Source: Lysinibacillus sp. FJAT-14745 | GTDB lineage: Bacteria; Bacillota; Bacilli; Bacillales_A; Planococcaceae | Direction: 5' to 3' | Assembly (NCBI RefSeq): GCF_001275675.1 | Contig: NZ_LITM01000002.1 | Span: 774,073 to 838,072, forward strand | DNA length: 64,000 nt | In this document: positions 51,888 to 60,705 of the stretch, piece by piece | Numbering within the stretch: the stretch's first letter is position 1 | How the letters are laid out: every line of letters starts with the position of its first letter | The notes under the pieces: generated by a model | Seen by the model: the letters and a program-made list of their open reading frames with translations, nothing else | The model's database searches: none | What the model was told of the DNA's origin: nothing | Made by a program: the position numbers and the translations under genes

Positions 51888-52734
51888 ATTTTCAGACAAT
51901 ATCCCAGCTATTCCATTGGGACCATGGGTAGAATCAGTTATGGACTGGTTGACGAGTAATTTTTCAGTGTTTTTTAACTTGATTCAAAAAAACGGAAAAC
52001 TACTCATGAATCAGGTCACTGATTTATTAGTGAGCATTCCTCCTATTATTCTTATTTTACTTGTTGTTATTTTTGCCTTTTTCATTACCGGCAAAAAATT
52101 CGGGCTCGCAACGTTTTCATTATTTGGTTTGTTATTTATCTATAATCAAGGCTTATGGACACATCTTATGGAAACAACTACGCTCGTGCTATTTTCAAGT
52201 ATCATCTCCATCATTTTAGGTATTCCTCTTGGCATTCTAATGTCCAAGTCAACTGTAGCAGAAAATGTGATTAAGCCAATACTCGATTTCATGCAAACAA
52301 TGCCTGGCTTCGTCTACTTAATCCCTGCCGTTGCTTTCTTTGGTATTGGGATCGTACCTGGCGTATTTGCATCCGTTATTTTTGCCTTACCACCAACTGT
52401 ACGTATGACGAACCTAGGAATTCGCCAAGTACCAAAAGAATTAGTAGAAGCTGCGGATTCATATGGTAGTACCTCAAGACAAAAACTATTTAAAGTAGAA
52501 ATCCCTCTTGCCAAATCAACTATAATGGCAGGGATTAACCAAACTGTTATGCTATCACTGTCAATGGTTGTAACTGCCTCAATGATTGGTGCACCTGGTC
52601 TAGGACGTGAAGTATTAACTGCACTACAACGTACACAGGTTGGGAATGGCTTTGTTGCAGGTTTAGGTCTAGTAATTTTCGCCATTATAATAGATCGCTT
52701 AACGCAAAGTTTTAATAAGAAGAAAGCCGTATAG
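51880..52734 (+). CDS. opuAB: glycine betaine ABC transporter permease (OpuAB-like)
   Basis: A 284-residue permease. The N-terminus is amphipathic, and six or seven helices follow. The BPD_transp_1 coupling loop is [20 protein letters not shown] near 190, after [21 protein letters not shown]. It starts inside the last codons of the ATPase gene (GAGGAGG upstream of the ATG). With the ATPase and the lipoprotein it forms a complete OpuA/BusA-type betaine importer. The usual fused permease-binding protein of lactic bacteria is split here into two genes. Confidence 0.93.
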   Translation: MNKFSDNIPAIPLGPWVESVMDWLTSNFSVFFNLIQKNGKLLMNQVTDLLVSIPPIILILLVVIFAFFITGKKFGLATFSLFGLLFIYNQGLWTHLMETTTLVLFSSIISIILGIPLGILMSKSTVAENVIKPILDFMQTMPGFVYLIPAVAFFGIGIVPGVFASVIFALPPTVRMTNLGIRQVPKELVEAADSYGSTSRQKLFKVEIPLAKSTIMAGINQTVMLSLSMVVTASMIGAPGLGREVLTALQRTQVGNGFVAGLGLVIFAIIIDRLTQSFNKKKAV

Positions 52735-52822
52735 AAAAAAGGCAATTGATTATTAACGCAAATCTTAGTTCTTCACTTTCACTGCTGAGATTTACATTTT
52801 GTAGTTTGATACAAAACTAATC

Positions 52823-52958
52823 AATTATGCCTCGGCATAATTGCGTCCGGATTCGGCTTTGTGCTTGCACAAAGAACTCCTTTTTGAATCCGTGACATCC
52901 GCCGGAGGCTTTAACTTTTTCAGCGGATGTTTAGACACCTGCTGAAAATTAACTTAAA
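52823..52958 (+). repeat. dispersed repeat family L, copy 2 (between permease and binding-protein genes)
   Basis: It has the same left hairpin CAATTATGCC/GGCATAATTG and the same TTGCGTCCGGATTCGG as copy 1, then CTTTGTG, CTTG, CACAAAG in place of the long cassette. The right part CATCCGCCGGAGGCTTTAACTT and the TTTCAGCGG.../CTGCTGAAA hairpin follow. A further partial match (GCTGAAAGAAGTTAA, 52997-53013) lies just before the next gene. It interrupts the betaine operon without breaking an ORF. Confidence 0.88.
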
Positions 52959-53032
52959 CCCTTATTCATCTCACAACCTATCGAGGTGGGAGATGTATGC
53001 TGAAAGAAGTTAATATATGAAAGGAAGATTCG

Positions 53033-53908
53033 ATGAAACTGAAAACATTAACTAAATTAGGAATGGCTTTAGGGCTTGGCTTTTTACTAGCCGCGTGTAG
53101 TGGTGATGATTCAAGTAAGAGTAGTGGTAACTCAAAGGACGTCAATCTAGCCTACGTTGAATGGGATACAGAAATTGCTTCAACTAATGTAGTGGGTCAG
53201 GTGCTAGAGGATTTAGGCTACAATGTAACATTAACACCACTTGATAATGCAATTATGTGGGAGGCTGTTTCAAAAGGTGAAGCAGATGGTATGGTTGCTG
53301 CATGGTTACCGAATACTCATGCCCCGCAGTACGAAAAATATAAGAACGACCTTGATGACCTAGGCGAAAACCTTGCTGGTGCCAAAATAGGTCTAGTAGT
53401 ACCAAGCTATATGGACGTTAATTCGATTGAGGATTTAAAAAAGCAAGCAGATCACACAATTACGGGTATTGAGCCTGGTGCTGGGATTACAGCTGCTACT
53501 GAAAAAGCATTAGATGAATATGATAACTTAGCAGATTGGAATCTATTAACTTCTTCATCTGGTGCTATGACCACTTCTCTTGCTAAAGCCATTAAAAATA
53601 AAGAAGACATTATCGTGACAGGCTGGTCCCCTCACTGGATGTTCGCTAAATACGATCTTAAATACTTAGAAGATCCAAAAGGCGTTTATGGTGGCGAAGA
53701 AACGATTAACACATTCGCTCGTAAAGGTTTAAAAGAAGATCAACCAGATGTCTATTCTGTACTAGATAACTTCCACTGGACATCAGAAGACTTAGAGAGC
53801 GTTATGCTAGAAATTATGGATGGCAAAGACCCAAAACAAGCTGCTAAAGATTGGGTTGCAGCAAATTCAGACAAAGTTGCTGAATGGACGAAGGATGTAA
53901 AAAAATAA
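53033..53908 (+). CDS. opuAC: glycine betaine-binding lipoprotein (OpuAC-like)
   Basis: A 291-residue substrate-binding lipoprotein. The signal peptide ends in the lipobox LAAC (Cys near 22), followed by a Ser-rich linker. The OpuAC domain shows aromatic residues of the quaternary-amine cage, in YVEWDTEIAS, MVAAWLPNTHAPQY and VTGWSPHWMFAKY. It captures betaine outside the membrane and delivers it to the permease. It is separated from the permease gene by about 300 bp that contain repeat L copy 2, so read-through may be affected. AAAGGAAG lies before the ATG, and a terminator follows. Confidence 0.93.
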   Translation: MKLKTLTKLGMALGLGFLLAACSGDDSSKSSGNSKDVNLAYVEWDTEIASTNVVGQVLEDLGYNVTLTPLDNAIMWEAVSKGEADGMVAAWLPNTHAPQYEKYKNDLDDLGENLAGAKIGLVVPSYMDVNSIEDLKKQADHTITGIEPGAGITAATEKALDEYDNLADWNLLTSSSGAMTTSLAKAIKNKEDIIVTGWSPHWMFAKYDLKYLEDPKGVYGGEETINTFARKGLKEDQPDVYSVLDNFHWTSEDLESVMLEIMDGKDPKQAAKDWVAANSDKVAEWTKDVKK

Positions 53909-53918
53909 TTTTTTTAAA

Positions 53919-53956
53919 AGACGGACAACTGCTGAGCGATTGTCTGTCTTTTTTTA
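53919..53956 (+). terminator. terminator of the betaine importer operon
   Basis: AGACGGACAA (53919-53928) pairs with TTGTCTGTCT (53940-53949, one mismatch), followed by a run of T residues. Confidence 0.85.
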
Positions 53957-54045
53957 CGCTCCTCAAAATCTTATTTGAAGAACATTATAAAAAAAGTCAC
54001 CCCGCAACGATTAGACCGATGCCAGATGACTATTTAAACTATTAG

Positions 54046-54360
54046 TTAAGATAATAATTTCAAAAATATCGCTGCCCCTAAAACAAGAACAATGCAAACA
54101 AGACGTCTCCAATCTTTGGATTCATTGAAAAACAACATACCGAGCAAAGCGCCACCAGCAGCTCCAATCCCTGTCCAAATTGCATAGGCTGTCCCCATCG
54201 GTAATGTTTCCATAGCATATGCAAGACCAGCAAAGCTCAAGGTAAAAACAAAAATCAATAACATTAAATTTTTAATACTTTTAGCATCATTATATTTACT
54301 AATCATATAAACACCCATCATCTCACATAGCCCTGCGACTACTAATGCAACCCATGCCAT
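54046..54360 (-). CDS. ykkD: SMR-family exporter, second subunit (YkkD/GdnD-like)
   Basis: A 104-residue four-helix small multidrug resistance protein. The conserved Glu of helix 1 is in AGLCEMMGVY (residue 13), and GTAYAIWTGIGAAGG marks helix 3. It starts at the last base of the preceding subunit gene (TAATG). Paired SMR genes form antiparallel heterodimers. The guanidine-I riboswitch upstream points to guanidinium as the exported ion, so YkkD/GdnD is the best match. Confidence 0.9.
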   Translation of the reverse strand: MAWVALVVAGLCEMMGVYMISKYNDAKSIKNLMLLIFVFTLSFAGLAYAMETLPMGTAYAIWTGIGAAGGALLGMLFFNESKDWRRLVCIVLVLGAAIFLKLLS

Positions 54361-54701
54361 TATTCATTCACCTCTTTTTCTTTAGAATCCCCTGTCACAA
54401 GCTTTAAACCGACGACCCCTGCAAGTAAAACGACAATACATAAAATTTTGGCTAATTTCCATGGCTCTCCAAATAGTAAGCTATCAGCACATACAGTACC
54501 TGCTGTCCCCAAGCCTACGAATACAGCATAAACAGTGCCGACTGGTAAGCTTTCTCCAGCCTTAATTAGTAAATAAAAGCTAACAAAAATTGCAATTGCG
54601 GTACCAATCCATTCAAAAATACTTCCTGCATGCTTTAAGCCAATAACCCAACCGACTTCAAAAGAAGCAGCGATTAAGACACTTAACCATTGTTTGTTCA
54701 T
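54360..54701 (-). CDS. ykkC: SMR-family exporter, first subunit (YkkC/GdnC-like)
   Basis: A 113-residue four-helix SMR protein with the helix-1 Glu in [12 protein letters not shown] (residue 13) and [14 protein letters not shown] in helix 3. The ATG at 54701 is used because GGAGG is six to seven bases upstream, inside an earlier in-frame ATG. It is the first gene of the two-gene unit. The riboswitch lies about 530 bp before it, with a minisatellite in between, so the leader RNA is unusually long. It exports guanidinium with its partner, by family and riboswitch evidence. Confidence 0.9.
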   Translation of the reverse strand: MNKQWLSVLIAASFEVGWVIGLKHAGSIFEWIGTAIAIFVSFYLLIKAGESLPVGTVYAVFVGLGTAGTVCADSLLFGEPWKLAKILCIVVLLAGVVGLKLVTGDSKEKEVNE

Positions 54702-54774
54702 TGCAAATTCCTCCATTTTATTGTTAGATACGGATGAATGACTATATTGAGCAGTTCTCTGACGCGGTTTTTCT

Positions 54775-55171
54775 GACCTAACCGATCACTTCTTCGGCTT
54801 ACCCGAGCAGTTCGGTGACCTAACCGATCACTTCTCCGGCTTAACTGAGCAGTTTGGTGACCTAACCGATCACTTCTTCGGCTTACCTGAGCAGTTTGGT
54901 GACCTAACCGATCACTTCTCGGCTTACCCGAGCAGTTTGGTGGCCTAACCGATCACTTTTTCGGCTTACCCGAGCAGTTTGGTGACCTACCCGATCACTT
55001 CTCCGGCTTACCTGAGCAGTTTGGTGACCTAACCGATCACTTCTCCGGCTTACCCGAGCAGTTCGGTGGCCTAACCGATCACTTCTTCGGCTTACCTGAG
55101 CAGTTTGGTGACCTACTCGATCACTCTTCTGCTTACCCAGTCAGTTTCCTGATCTACCTGAGCAGTTCGGT
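54775..55171. repeat. 42-bp minisatellite, nine and a half units
   Basis: Units start at 54775, 54817, 54859, 54901, 54942, 54984, 55026, 55068 and 55110, each with GACCTAACCGATCACTTC and a second half with GAGCAGTTYGGT; a half unit follows at 55151. Two units are 41 bp. Each unit is itself two related 21-bp halves. On the plus strand most units read LTDHFSG-LPEQFGD, but the 41-bp units break the frame and no start codon is present. The array lies inside the leader of the SMR genes. Confidence 0.92.
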
Positions 55172-55227
55172 GGCCTAAACCCTGAATTGAGCTTTTTCTT
55201 TAACGTCCTACTCACAATAGCCAAATA

Positions 55228-55350
55228 AAAAAAGCCTAAGGAACACTGCTGTAAACAGTATCTCCCAGGCTTTTATCCTTCCGTGTCACAAAATCAGTTT
55301 GTGGTTTTCTCTCGGACCAGACTAGCATTGCTACGGAACCCTAGAAAACT
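55228..55350 (-). promoter_or_regulatory. guanidine-I (ykkC) riboswitch with terminator
   Basis: On the minus strand the ykkC hallmarks appear in order: CTAGGGTTCCG (55334-55344), GGTCCGAGAGAAA (55306-55318), ACACGG (55281-55286) and AAAAGCC-GGGAGA (about 55260-55274). The AGCCTGGGAGA strand is also one arm of a hairpin with AGGCT and a U-run (55227-55237), so guanidine binding would prevent termination. It controls the SMR pair at 54046-54701. This class of RNA is established; the assignment is by sequence motifs. Confidence 0.92.
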
Positions 55351-55386
55351 ATCCTATTTGATTATGCTACTAGTATAGCAAACTCT

Positions 55387-56538
55387 TCAGTCATTTTCTA
55401 CTCGTACATATCCAACTTTCTCAACTAGTGCTTGCCCCTCATCTGATACAATCCAGTCGATAAACTTCTTTACATTAGGATTATCTGTTCCTGCTGTAAC
55501 AGCATAAAATTCAGATACGAGCGGGTATGTGCCTTTACGAATATTTTCCTTTGTAGGTGCAATCCCATCGATGGACAATAATTTAATTTCTTTGTTATTC
55601 ACCATTTCTGTTGAGTAAAATCTAAACGTGTAGCCAATGGCATTTTTATAATTACGATATTGTGATACCTCATGAATAATACCACCCATACCTGTTGCAA
55701 CATTTTCAGCAGGTGCTTCCATGATTGGTGTATCTCCCATCATTCTTTCAAGTGCTGTTTGGCTTCCGCTATCTGCTGGGCGTTGAAAAGCACGAATCGC
55801 AGCATTTTCACCACCGACTTCATGCCAATTCGTAATTTTTCCAGCGTATATTTGTTTAAACTGCTCCAGTGATAAATTTTCTACGCTGTTCTTATGATTG
55901 ACGAAAAAGACAAATGCCTCTCGTCCAATAGGGGTCATATCAAATGTAAGACCTGCCATCTCAGCTTGCCTCTTTTGTGATTCAGATGGCGCTGCTACAA
56001 AAATCAGGTCAACATCTCCTGAAATCAAATTTTGATAAGCTTCGGGTGTACGACTTACCATCACTCTACTTCTATCATATGGATAGTAACCCTTTGGATA
56101 TGTAGCTTCTACAAACGCAGCATACAGTGGATACATCGCCGTCGCCCCATCTAAGCGTGGTAGTGACTCAACTAATTGCAATGAAGCCTTTGTATCTGAC
56201 TTTACTACTTTATTTTGCTCTGTAAATGGTTGATAGACTGACACATCAATTTCTGCATCAACAGTTGGAATACTCATTTTGTAATAATGTTGAATAGGCG
56301 TAATCGAGGCAATCAACAACGCAATGCCCATTACTCCAGCTAACCCTATTTTCCGTTTTGTTGTTGTCAACCAATCAAAAATTAAACAAACAAATAGGAC
56401 AAATAAACATATCGGAACGGTTAAGAGTAGTCCTCTAAAATGCAGCCCACCGCTAATAATTAAGTGCAGCGCAACTACTCCTGAGAAAAATAGTAATCCT
56501 ATTAATATAAAAAGAGACTGTAGCACTTTCATAATCAT
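55387..56538 (-). CDS. membrane-anchored PstS-like phosphate-binding protein
   Basis: A 383-residue protein. The first 100 residues contain three hydrophobic segments. The rest is a PstS-type periplasmic-binding fold: LPRLDGATAMYPLYAAFVEA near 128, the loop SGDVDLIFVAAPSESQ, and FQRPADSGSQTALERMMG, which carries the phosphate-binding Ser/Gly pattern. ATG at 56538 follows GGAGGTGGAG. No pst permease or ATPase genes are adjacent, so it may serve as a phosphate sensor, a spare binding protein or a surface protein. The riboswitch promoter for the SMR genes overlaps the end of this gene. Confidence 0.82.
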   Translation of the reverse strand: MIMKVLQSLFILIGLLFFSGVVALHLIISGGLHFRGLLLTVPICLFVLFVCLIFDWLTTTKRKIGLAGVMGIALLIASITPIQHYYKMSIPTVDAEIDVSVYQPFTEQNKVVKSDTKASLQLVESLPRLDGATAMYPLYAAFVEATYPKGYYPYDRSRVMVSRTPEAYQNLISGDVDLIFVAAPSESQKRQAEMAGLTFDMTPIGREAFVFFVNHKNSVENLSLEQFKQIYAGKITNWHEVGGENAAIRAFQRPADSGSQTALERMMGDTPIMEAPAENVATGMGGIIHEVSQYRNYKNAIGYTFRFYSTEMVNNKEIKLLSIDGIAPTKENIRKGTYPLVSEFYAVTAGTDNPNVKKFIDWIVSDEGQALVEKVGYVRVEND

Positions 56539-56668
56539 CGGCTCCACCTCCAAAAGTGTAATTTTATACCAACTATTTTTATAATAGGTTATTTCCGGAA
56601 GATAATACAACTTTATATTCTGAAAATTATGTTAAAATAAAACGTATTATTGTAAGGAGGTATTACAT

Positions 56669-57142
56669 ATGGCAATTGAAAAAGTACGTGAACATTTAGC
56701 ACACTGGAATGTGGAACACAAAATACAGGAGTTAAACGAAAGCTCAGCAACCGTTGAACTAGCAGCACAGGCACTCGGATGCGAACCTGAACGCATTGCG
56801 AAATCCCTATCGTTTCTCGTAAACGATGGTGCGATATTAATTGTTGCTGCAGGCGATGCCAAAGTCGACAATGCAAAATTTAAAGCTGCCTTTAGTACAA
56901 AGGCAAAGATGCTTGGAAAAGATGAAGTACTTGAAAAGATTGGACACGAGGTAGGAGGTGTTTGTCCTTTTGGCGTGAAGGAGGGTGTTGCTATTTATTT
57001 AGATGCATCACTTAAACGCTTTACAACAGTATTCCCTGCATGTGGTAGTAGCAACTCCGCCATTGAGCTTACTATTTCTGAACTAGAAACCTACACGCCA
57101 TATCAAGAATGGGTTGACGTCTGTAAAGGTTGGAACGAGTAA
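56669..57142 (+). CDS. YbaK/EbsC family aminoacyl-tRNA deacylase
   Basis: A 157-residue YbaK-type protein. The fold is recognisable from ELNESSATVELAAQALGC near 20-37, the catalytic Lys region RIAKSLSFLV near 43, and the GVCPFGVKEGVAIYLD loop near 93. Family members hydrolyse mischarged Cys- or Ala-tRNA(Pro). GGAGG is upstream of the ATG. It is monocistronic, with a terminator at 57156. Confidence 0.9.
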   Translation: MAIEKVREHLAHWNVEHKIQELNESSATVELAAQALGCEPERIAKSLSFLVNDGAILIVAAGDAKVDNAKFKAAFSTKAKMLGKDEVLEKIGHEVGGVCPFGVKEGVAIYLDASLKRFTTVFPACGSSNSAIELTISELETYTPYQEWVDVCKGWNE

Positions 57143-57155
57143 CAAGGCAGGAAAA

Positions 57156-57190
57156 ACGGCGAAACTTTATTAAACGTTTCGCCGTTTTTT
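57156..57190. terminator. shared terminator between convergent genes
   Basis: ACGGCGAAAC (57156-57165) pairs with GTTTCGCCGT (57176-57185), flanked by A and T runs. Confidence 0.88.
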
Positions 57191-57192
57191 AT

Positions 57193-58452
57193 TTAATTTT
57201 CTTCCCTATATCCAACGGCTAACCAGTGAGAATCCCATTCTGTTATTTGATTGCCCACTCTACAAGATAAGCCACATGCACGATTATCAGCGATAAATGA
57301 GCCGATTAACCATTTCTTTGTCTGTAATCCATCCTTTAGCTTTATCGTTATAGAGGGCATTTCCACATACTGCTGATAAATAAACAAATTATCATCATAA
57401 TGGGTATACGCAGAGGCATTTGTTTTCGTACCATCCGCTGCATAAATTTCTACAGTATTCCCTTCCCGCGAATAGACAGGTTTCTTTACAAACGCCAAGT
57501 TTTCCTGAACAAATGGCTCTGCCGAAAGAGACGTTGGCAACATATATTTGTGTATGGCAGCTCGTTCTTCTGCATTAAAAAGAAGCGGATCATCTTTTCG
57601 TTCCCAAATCAGCCATAATAAAATTTTCGATTGCAGTACATATGCAGCGGGTGCGTTAATAATAGCAAGCTGCCCATCTTTTACAAGTTCCAGTAATTGT
57701 AGACCTATACGATCACAATCGGAAGACACATCATCTATTAAAAACTCTACTGGGTGTGCAGGACGATATAAAATATCAATTTTCTCCATTGCAGGCGTAT
57801 AAAGGCCTCGAGTTATATTAGCGGTGTTACTAGAAAAAATGATTAGCTCTTGTATAGGAACATATTCCACATCAAAAGGTATACATTTCTTTAAAAACTG
57901 TACCTGACAATATTCCTCATAATCTTCCGCATCTGTTTTCCCCGTAATAACAATTTTAGGTTTTTTCAAATCATTTAAATAATGCATAGCCGAAAAAAGT
58001 GCACCCGACAAGGTTTTATGTAATGCTGAAACATCGTTCGGACTATCAAATCCTAAATGCTGACAAAGCGCTTCATTTATCTCAAAGGTTTCTTGAACAA
58101 GAAATGGCGTTTCACCATTTAATTCTAGACATTTTATTTGTCCGTCCTCTGTACAAATAAAATCGAAGCGAGCCAGTACCGATTGTTGCTGTAAATAATC
58201 TAATTGGATATATGGCAGCATTTCAGAACGAATGCCCAGTGCTAAAAGTTGTTCATCCGATAAATGCTTAAATTGTTTCCCAACCTTCAAAAATATTTTC
58301 CAAAGTATAGTAGAAGCATAGCTGATTTCATCGATTTTCTCTTTAGGTAAATCTAGTACATCGTATAAGGCATACTCAAGGTCCTCAAAGTCTGGAAAGA
58401 AATGAGGAAATTGAGAATAAAACGCTTGGCGTTGTTGAAAATGATTGTCCAT
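57193..58452 (-). CDS. glutathionylspermidine synthase-like ATP-grasp protein (YgiC-like)
   Basis: A 419-residue protein of the glutathionylspermidine synthase C-terminal-like ATP-grasp family. Features seen are RFDFICTEDGQIKCLELNGETPF near 92, the ATP-grasp Lys/Glu regions in FVKKPVYSREGNTVEIY near 318, and IGSFIADNRACGLSCRVGN near the end. E. coli YgiC and YjfC are family members of unknown true substrate. Here it follows, by 14 bp, a gene for a lipoprotein with a Ser/Asn tail that could be the YgiB counterpart. It would ligate an amine to a peptide or protein carboxylate. Confidence 0.85.
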   Translation of the reverse strand: MDNHFQQRQAFYSQFPHFFPDFEDLEYALYDVLDLPKEKIDEISYASTILWKIFLKVGKQFKHLSDEQLLALGIRSEMLPYIQLDYLQQQSVLARFDFICTEDGQIKCLELNGETPFLVQETFEINEALCQHLGFDSPNDVSALHKTLSGALFSAMHYLNDLKKPKIVITGKTDAEDYEEYCQVQFLKKCIPFDVEYVPIQELIIFSSNTANITRGLYTPAMEKIDILYRPAHPVEFLIDDVSSDCDRIGLQLLELVKDGQLAIINAPAAYVLQSKILLWLIWERKDDPLLFNAEERAAIHKYMLPTSLSAEPFVQENLAFVKKPVYSREGNTVEIYAADGTKTNASAYTHYDDNLFIYQQYVEMPSITIKLKDGLQTKKWLIGSFIADNRACGLSCRVGNQITEWDSHWLAVGYREEN

Positions 58453-58466
58453 ATTGATTTCTCCTT

Positions 58467-59216
58467 TTAAGAAGATGAAGAGCCCCCTCGAGAGGCACCA
58501 CCTGAGCCAAAGCCTGATTTCCCCGAACTGGATGATGAGTGATTTGAATAAGAATTAGAACTATTCGTCGATGAACCTGAACTATTTGAGTATGAACGCT
58601 TGCCACTCGAATAAGAATTGGAACCGCTTGTATTTGAATTTGAGTTATTTGAGCTATTTGTTGTTGAGTTATTCGAGCTATTTGTTGTTGAGTTATTCGA
58701 GCTATTTGTTGTTGAGTTATTTGAGCTATTAGATGTTGTACTAGACGGATTTTGAGAGCCATTCGTCGTAATTCCATTTGAATTCGTATTTTTACTTTTG
58801 TTCGTATTGCTATAATTCGTACGTGGTACTGCTGAACCGCCACCTTTAACATCTCTATCTGTACCATTTCTTAAATTGCGGCTTTTATAAATGGCACTTC
58901 CTAGCATTGCTCCTGCAGTTGAATACATAAGTCCATTAAAGAAATGATGTGCATAATGAGGCGAATTCTCATCTAAACATTCGAACGAACCATCATCACT
59001 TTCTTTCCATTTTTTACATGAATTTGCCATGTCGCTGTCATAGACACTTTGTACACCATTCCCTGCTGTTGAAGTATTATTTTTTTCCGTTGTATTATCT
59101 GTAGTAGCAGTAGACTCTTTGACAGTCTGAGTTTCTGTATTCCCACACGCGGCTAATTGCATAGTCATCAGTGACACCGTTGTTACTGCTATGTATTTTT
59201 TCATTTGTTTTGCCAT
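58467..59216 (-). CDS. Ser/Asn-rich lipoprotein with octapeptide repeats (YgiB-like partner)
   Basis: A 249-residue lipoprotein. The lipobox is LAAC (Cys near 24), then a Thr-rich linker and a small folded segment (MANSCKKWKESD to SAIYKSRNLR, near 65-115). Beyond residue 130 the protein is low complexity: four tandem units of NSSNNSTT, encoded by a 24-bp DNA repeat near 58640-58735, then Ser/Gly runs to the end, which finishes in GASRGGSSSS. The Gly-Ser tail and pairing with a YgiC-like ligase recall YgiB. The tail may be a surface spacer or the ligase substrate, which is inference. Confidence 0.8.
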   Translation of the reverse strand: MAKQMKKYIAVTTVSLMTMQLAACGNTETQTVKESTATTDNTTEKNNTSTAGNGVQSVYDSDMANSCKKWKESDDGSFECLDENSPHYAHHFFNGLMYSTAGAMLGSAIYKSRNLRNGTDRDVKGGGSAVPRTNYSNTNKSKNTNSNGITTNGSQNPSSTTSNSSNNSTTNSSNNSTTNSSNNSTTNSSNNSNSNTSGSNSYSSGKRSYSNSSGSSTNSSNSYSNHSSSSSGKSGFGSGGASRGGSSSS

Positions 59217-59314
59217 ATCTTATTTCTCCTTTATTTCGATACCTATTCTACGGATGTCTCCTTCTTAGGTTTCATTTTTTTACAAATTCATACATATTAT
59301 CATAGCACTAAAAA

Positions 59315-59725
59315 CCCCCTGGTATATTAGAATTATTACCACAGAGAGTTTCGCTTTATGAAGAGTTACAACAATATAAAGAGGAAAATCGATTATTAAA
59401 GAAATATGAGGCTGAAAACGAAAATTTAAAAAAAGAATTAAATAATACTCGAATATATGCGAAGCATTTCGAAGATTTATATACTAAAATGGTGGTTTCA
59501 AGTAACTTTACACAGTTAAGATCAAAATTAGGAATTGGTAAACTATTAGATTTCAAATCTGATATTAGTAAAAATACTGATTTATCGAATTTTATTACTC
59601 ATTTTCCTAAAACAGAAGATTTAATATTAGAACAAACTAATAATTCGGAAACTAAATCAAAAGAACAAAATTTAAATGTTATTACTAATAAATTTAATGC
59701 TATTTTTGAACAAAAGGATCTATAA
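59315..59725 (+). pseudogene. 5'-truncated coiled-coil gene fragment
   Basis: An open frame runs from 59315 to TAA/TAG near 59725 with no usable start codon until an internal ATG at 59489 that lacks a ribosome site. It encodes a coiled coil (YEELQQYKEENRLLKKYEAE) and then a soluble, Asn-rich tail. It looks like the 3' part of a gene whose beginning has been lost. No family can be assigned. Confidence 0.5.
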
Positions 59726-60095
59726 TACATCCAGATTAAATAGTAATAAAAACTCTTAGTGCCATACAGGCTTACTTTTATTTAAGAAAGCCTCTTTTGT
59801 CTTTTCAGTGATGGTTATCTTAAAATTCCTCTAGGAAATAAGAATATCTGAATTGCATTAGGCTAATAATTCCCACTATTTTTCCTTAAAAAGCTTTTAA
59901 AATTAAATAAAGCAATTGTTTTGATCTACCTTTTTCAAAACAATGGCTATTGAATTTCGTGAAATAATGGATTAAAATTAATCTTTCGTCTTTACTTTAT
60001 ACAGTAAATAGTATGCTCTTTAAATTAGTCAAATAAACGTCTAACTTTTACGGGGCAGTTCAATTCCGCAAGGTTTTAATACAATCACCTACACT
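59726..60095. other. gene-poor AT-rich stretch
   Basis: No ORF with a start and ribosome site, and no clear hairpin or repeat, is seen in these 370 bp between two decayed genes. Confidence 0.6.
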
Positions 60096-60587
60096 CTATG
60101 CCTTGGAAAATGTAATGGTTTCTCCAATATTAAATGTTTTACTTTTCTTCCTTCCGTCTAATTTCCATGTTATTGTGATCGTTCCTTTACTCAATAAATC
60201 TTTGATATCCTTATTTTCAAGCTGCTTATAATTTATAATGATTTCGTCTTTATATTCTATCTTATTTTTTTCTGAATCTTTATTTTGATAACTAGAACCG
60301 TTCCAATAAACGTCTTCCCCTAATAACTCACGAAATGAATAGGGTATGTTTATTTCTAAATCATCTATATTATCAGAATGTTATATATTTAATGTAAATT
60401 CTAGTTTTTTATAGTTATTTTTCTGAGATTTATCTATATTATTGTAATTTTCCTGAGTTTTTTCATCAAGCTCAATTATTTTAGTATTAATATTAATTAT
60501 TGGGTTAAAGCGATAATACGTATAAGTACCTATCCCGGCTACTAAAAAAACTAGCAAAAGAACAACTATGAACCGACTTTTGTTCAA
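60096..60587 (-). pseudogene. small membrane-anchored protein, broken by an in-frame TAA
   Basis: From a TTG at 60587 (GGAGGG five bases upstream) the frame encodes a basic end, a hydrophobic helix (VVLLLVFLVAGIGTYTYY) and a soluble part. It then meets TAA near 60381 after about 68 codons. The same frame continues cleanly for about 93 more codons to TAG at 60096, encoding a strand-rich domain (PYSFRELLGEDVYWNG and ITITWKLDGRKSK). One nonsense change therefore splits a protein of about 160 residues. The type is a single-helix anchored protein of unknown function, transcribed after the gene at 60706. Confidence 0.7.
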
Positions 60588-60608
60588 AATATCCCTCCTA
60601 CTTAAAAA

Positions 60609-60651
60609 GAAAGACAATAACTTAATGCTCAAGCATCGGTTATTGTCTTTC
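60609..60651 (-). terminator. terminator between the two decayed leftward genes
   Basis: GAAAGACAATAAC (60609-60621) pairs perfectly with GTTATTGTCTTTC (60639-60651). On the minus strand a T-rich tail follows. Confidence 0.8.
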
Positions 60652-60705
60652 TATCACCAATTACGATTGAATTAACTTATTAATTTAACTTACTTTAATA
60701 ACTAC

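Noticed and set aside
54775..55171. Possible repeat protein encoded by the 42-bp array (LTDHFSG-LPEQFGD units)
   Set aside because: Two 41-bp units shift the frame, there is no start codon or ribosome site, and the other strand has stops in each unit.
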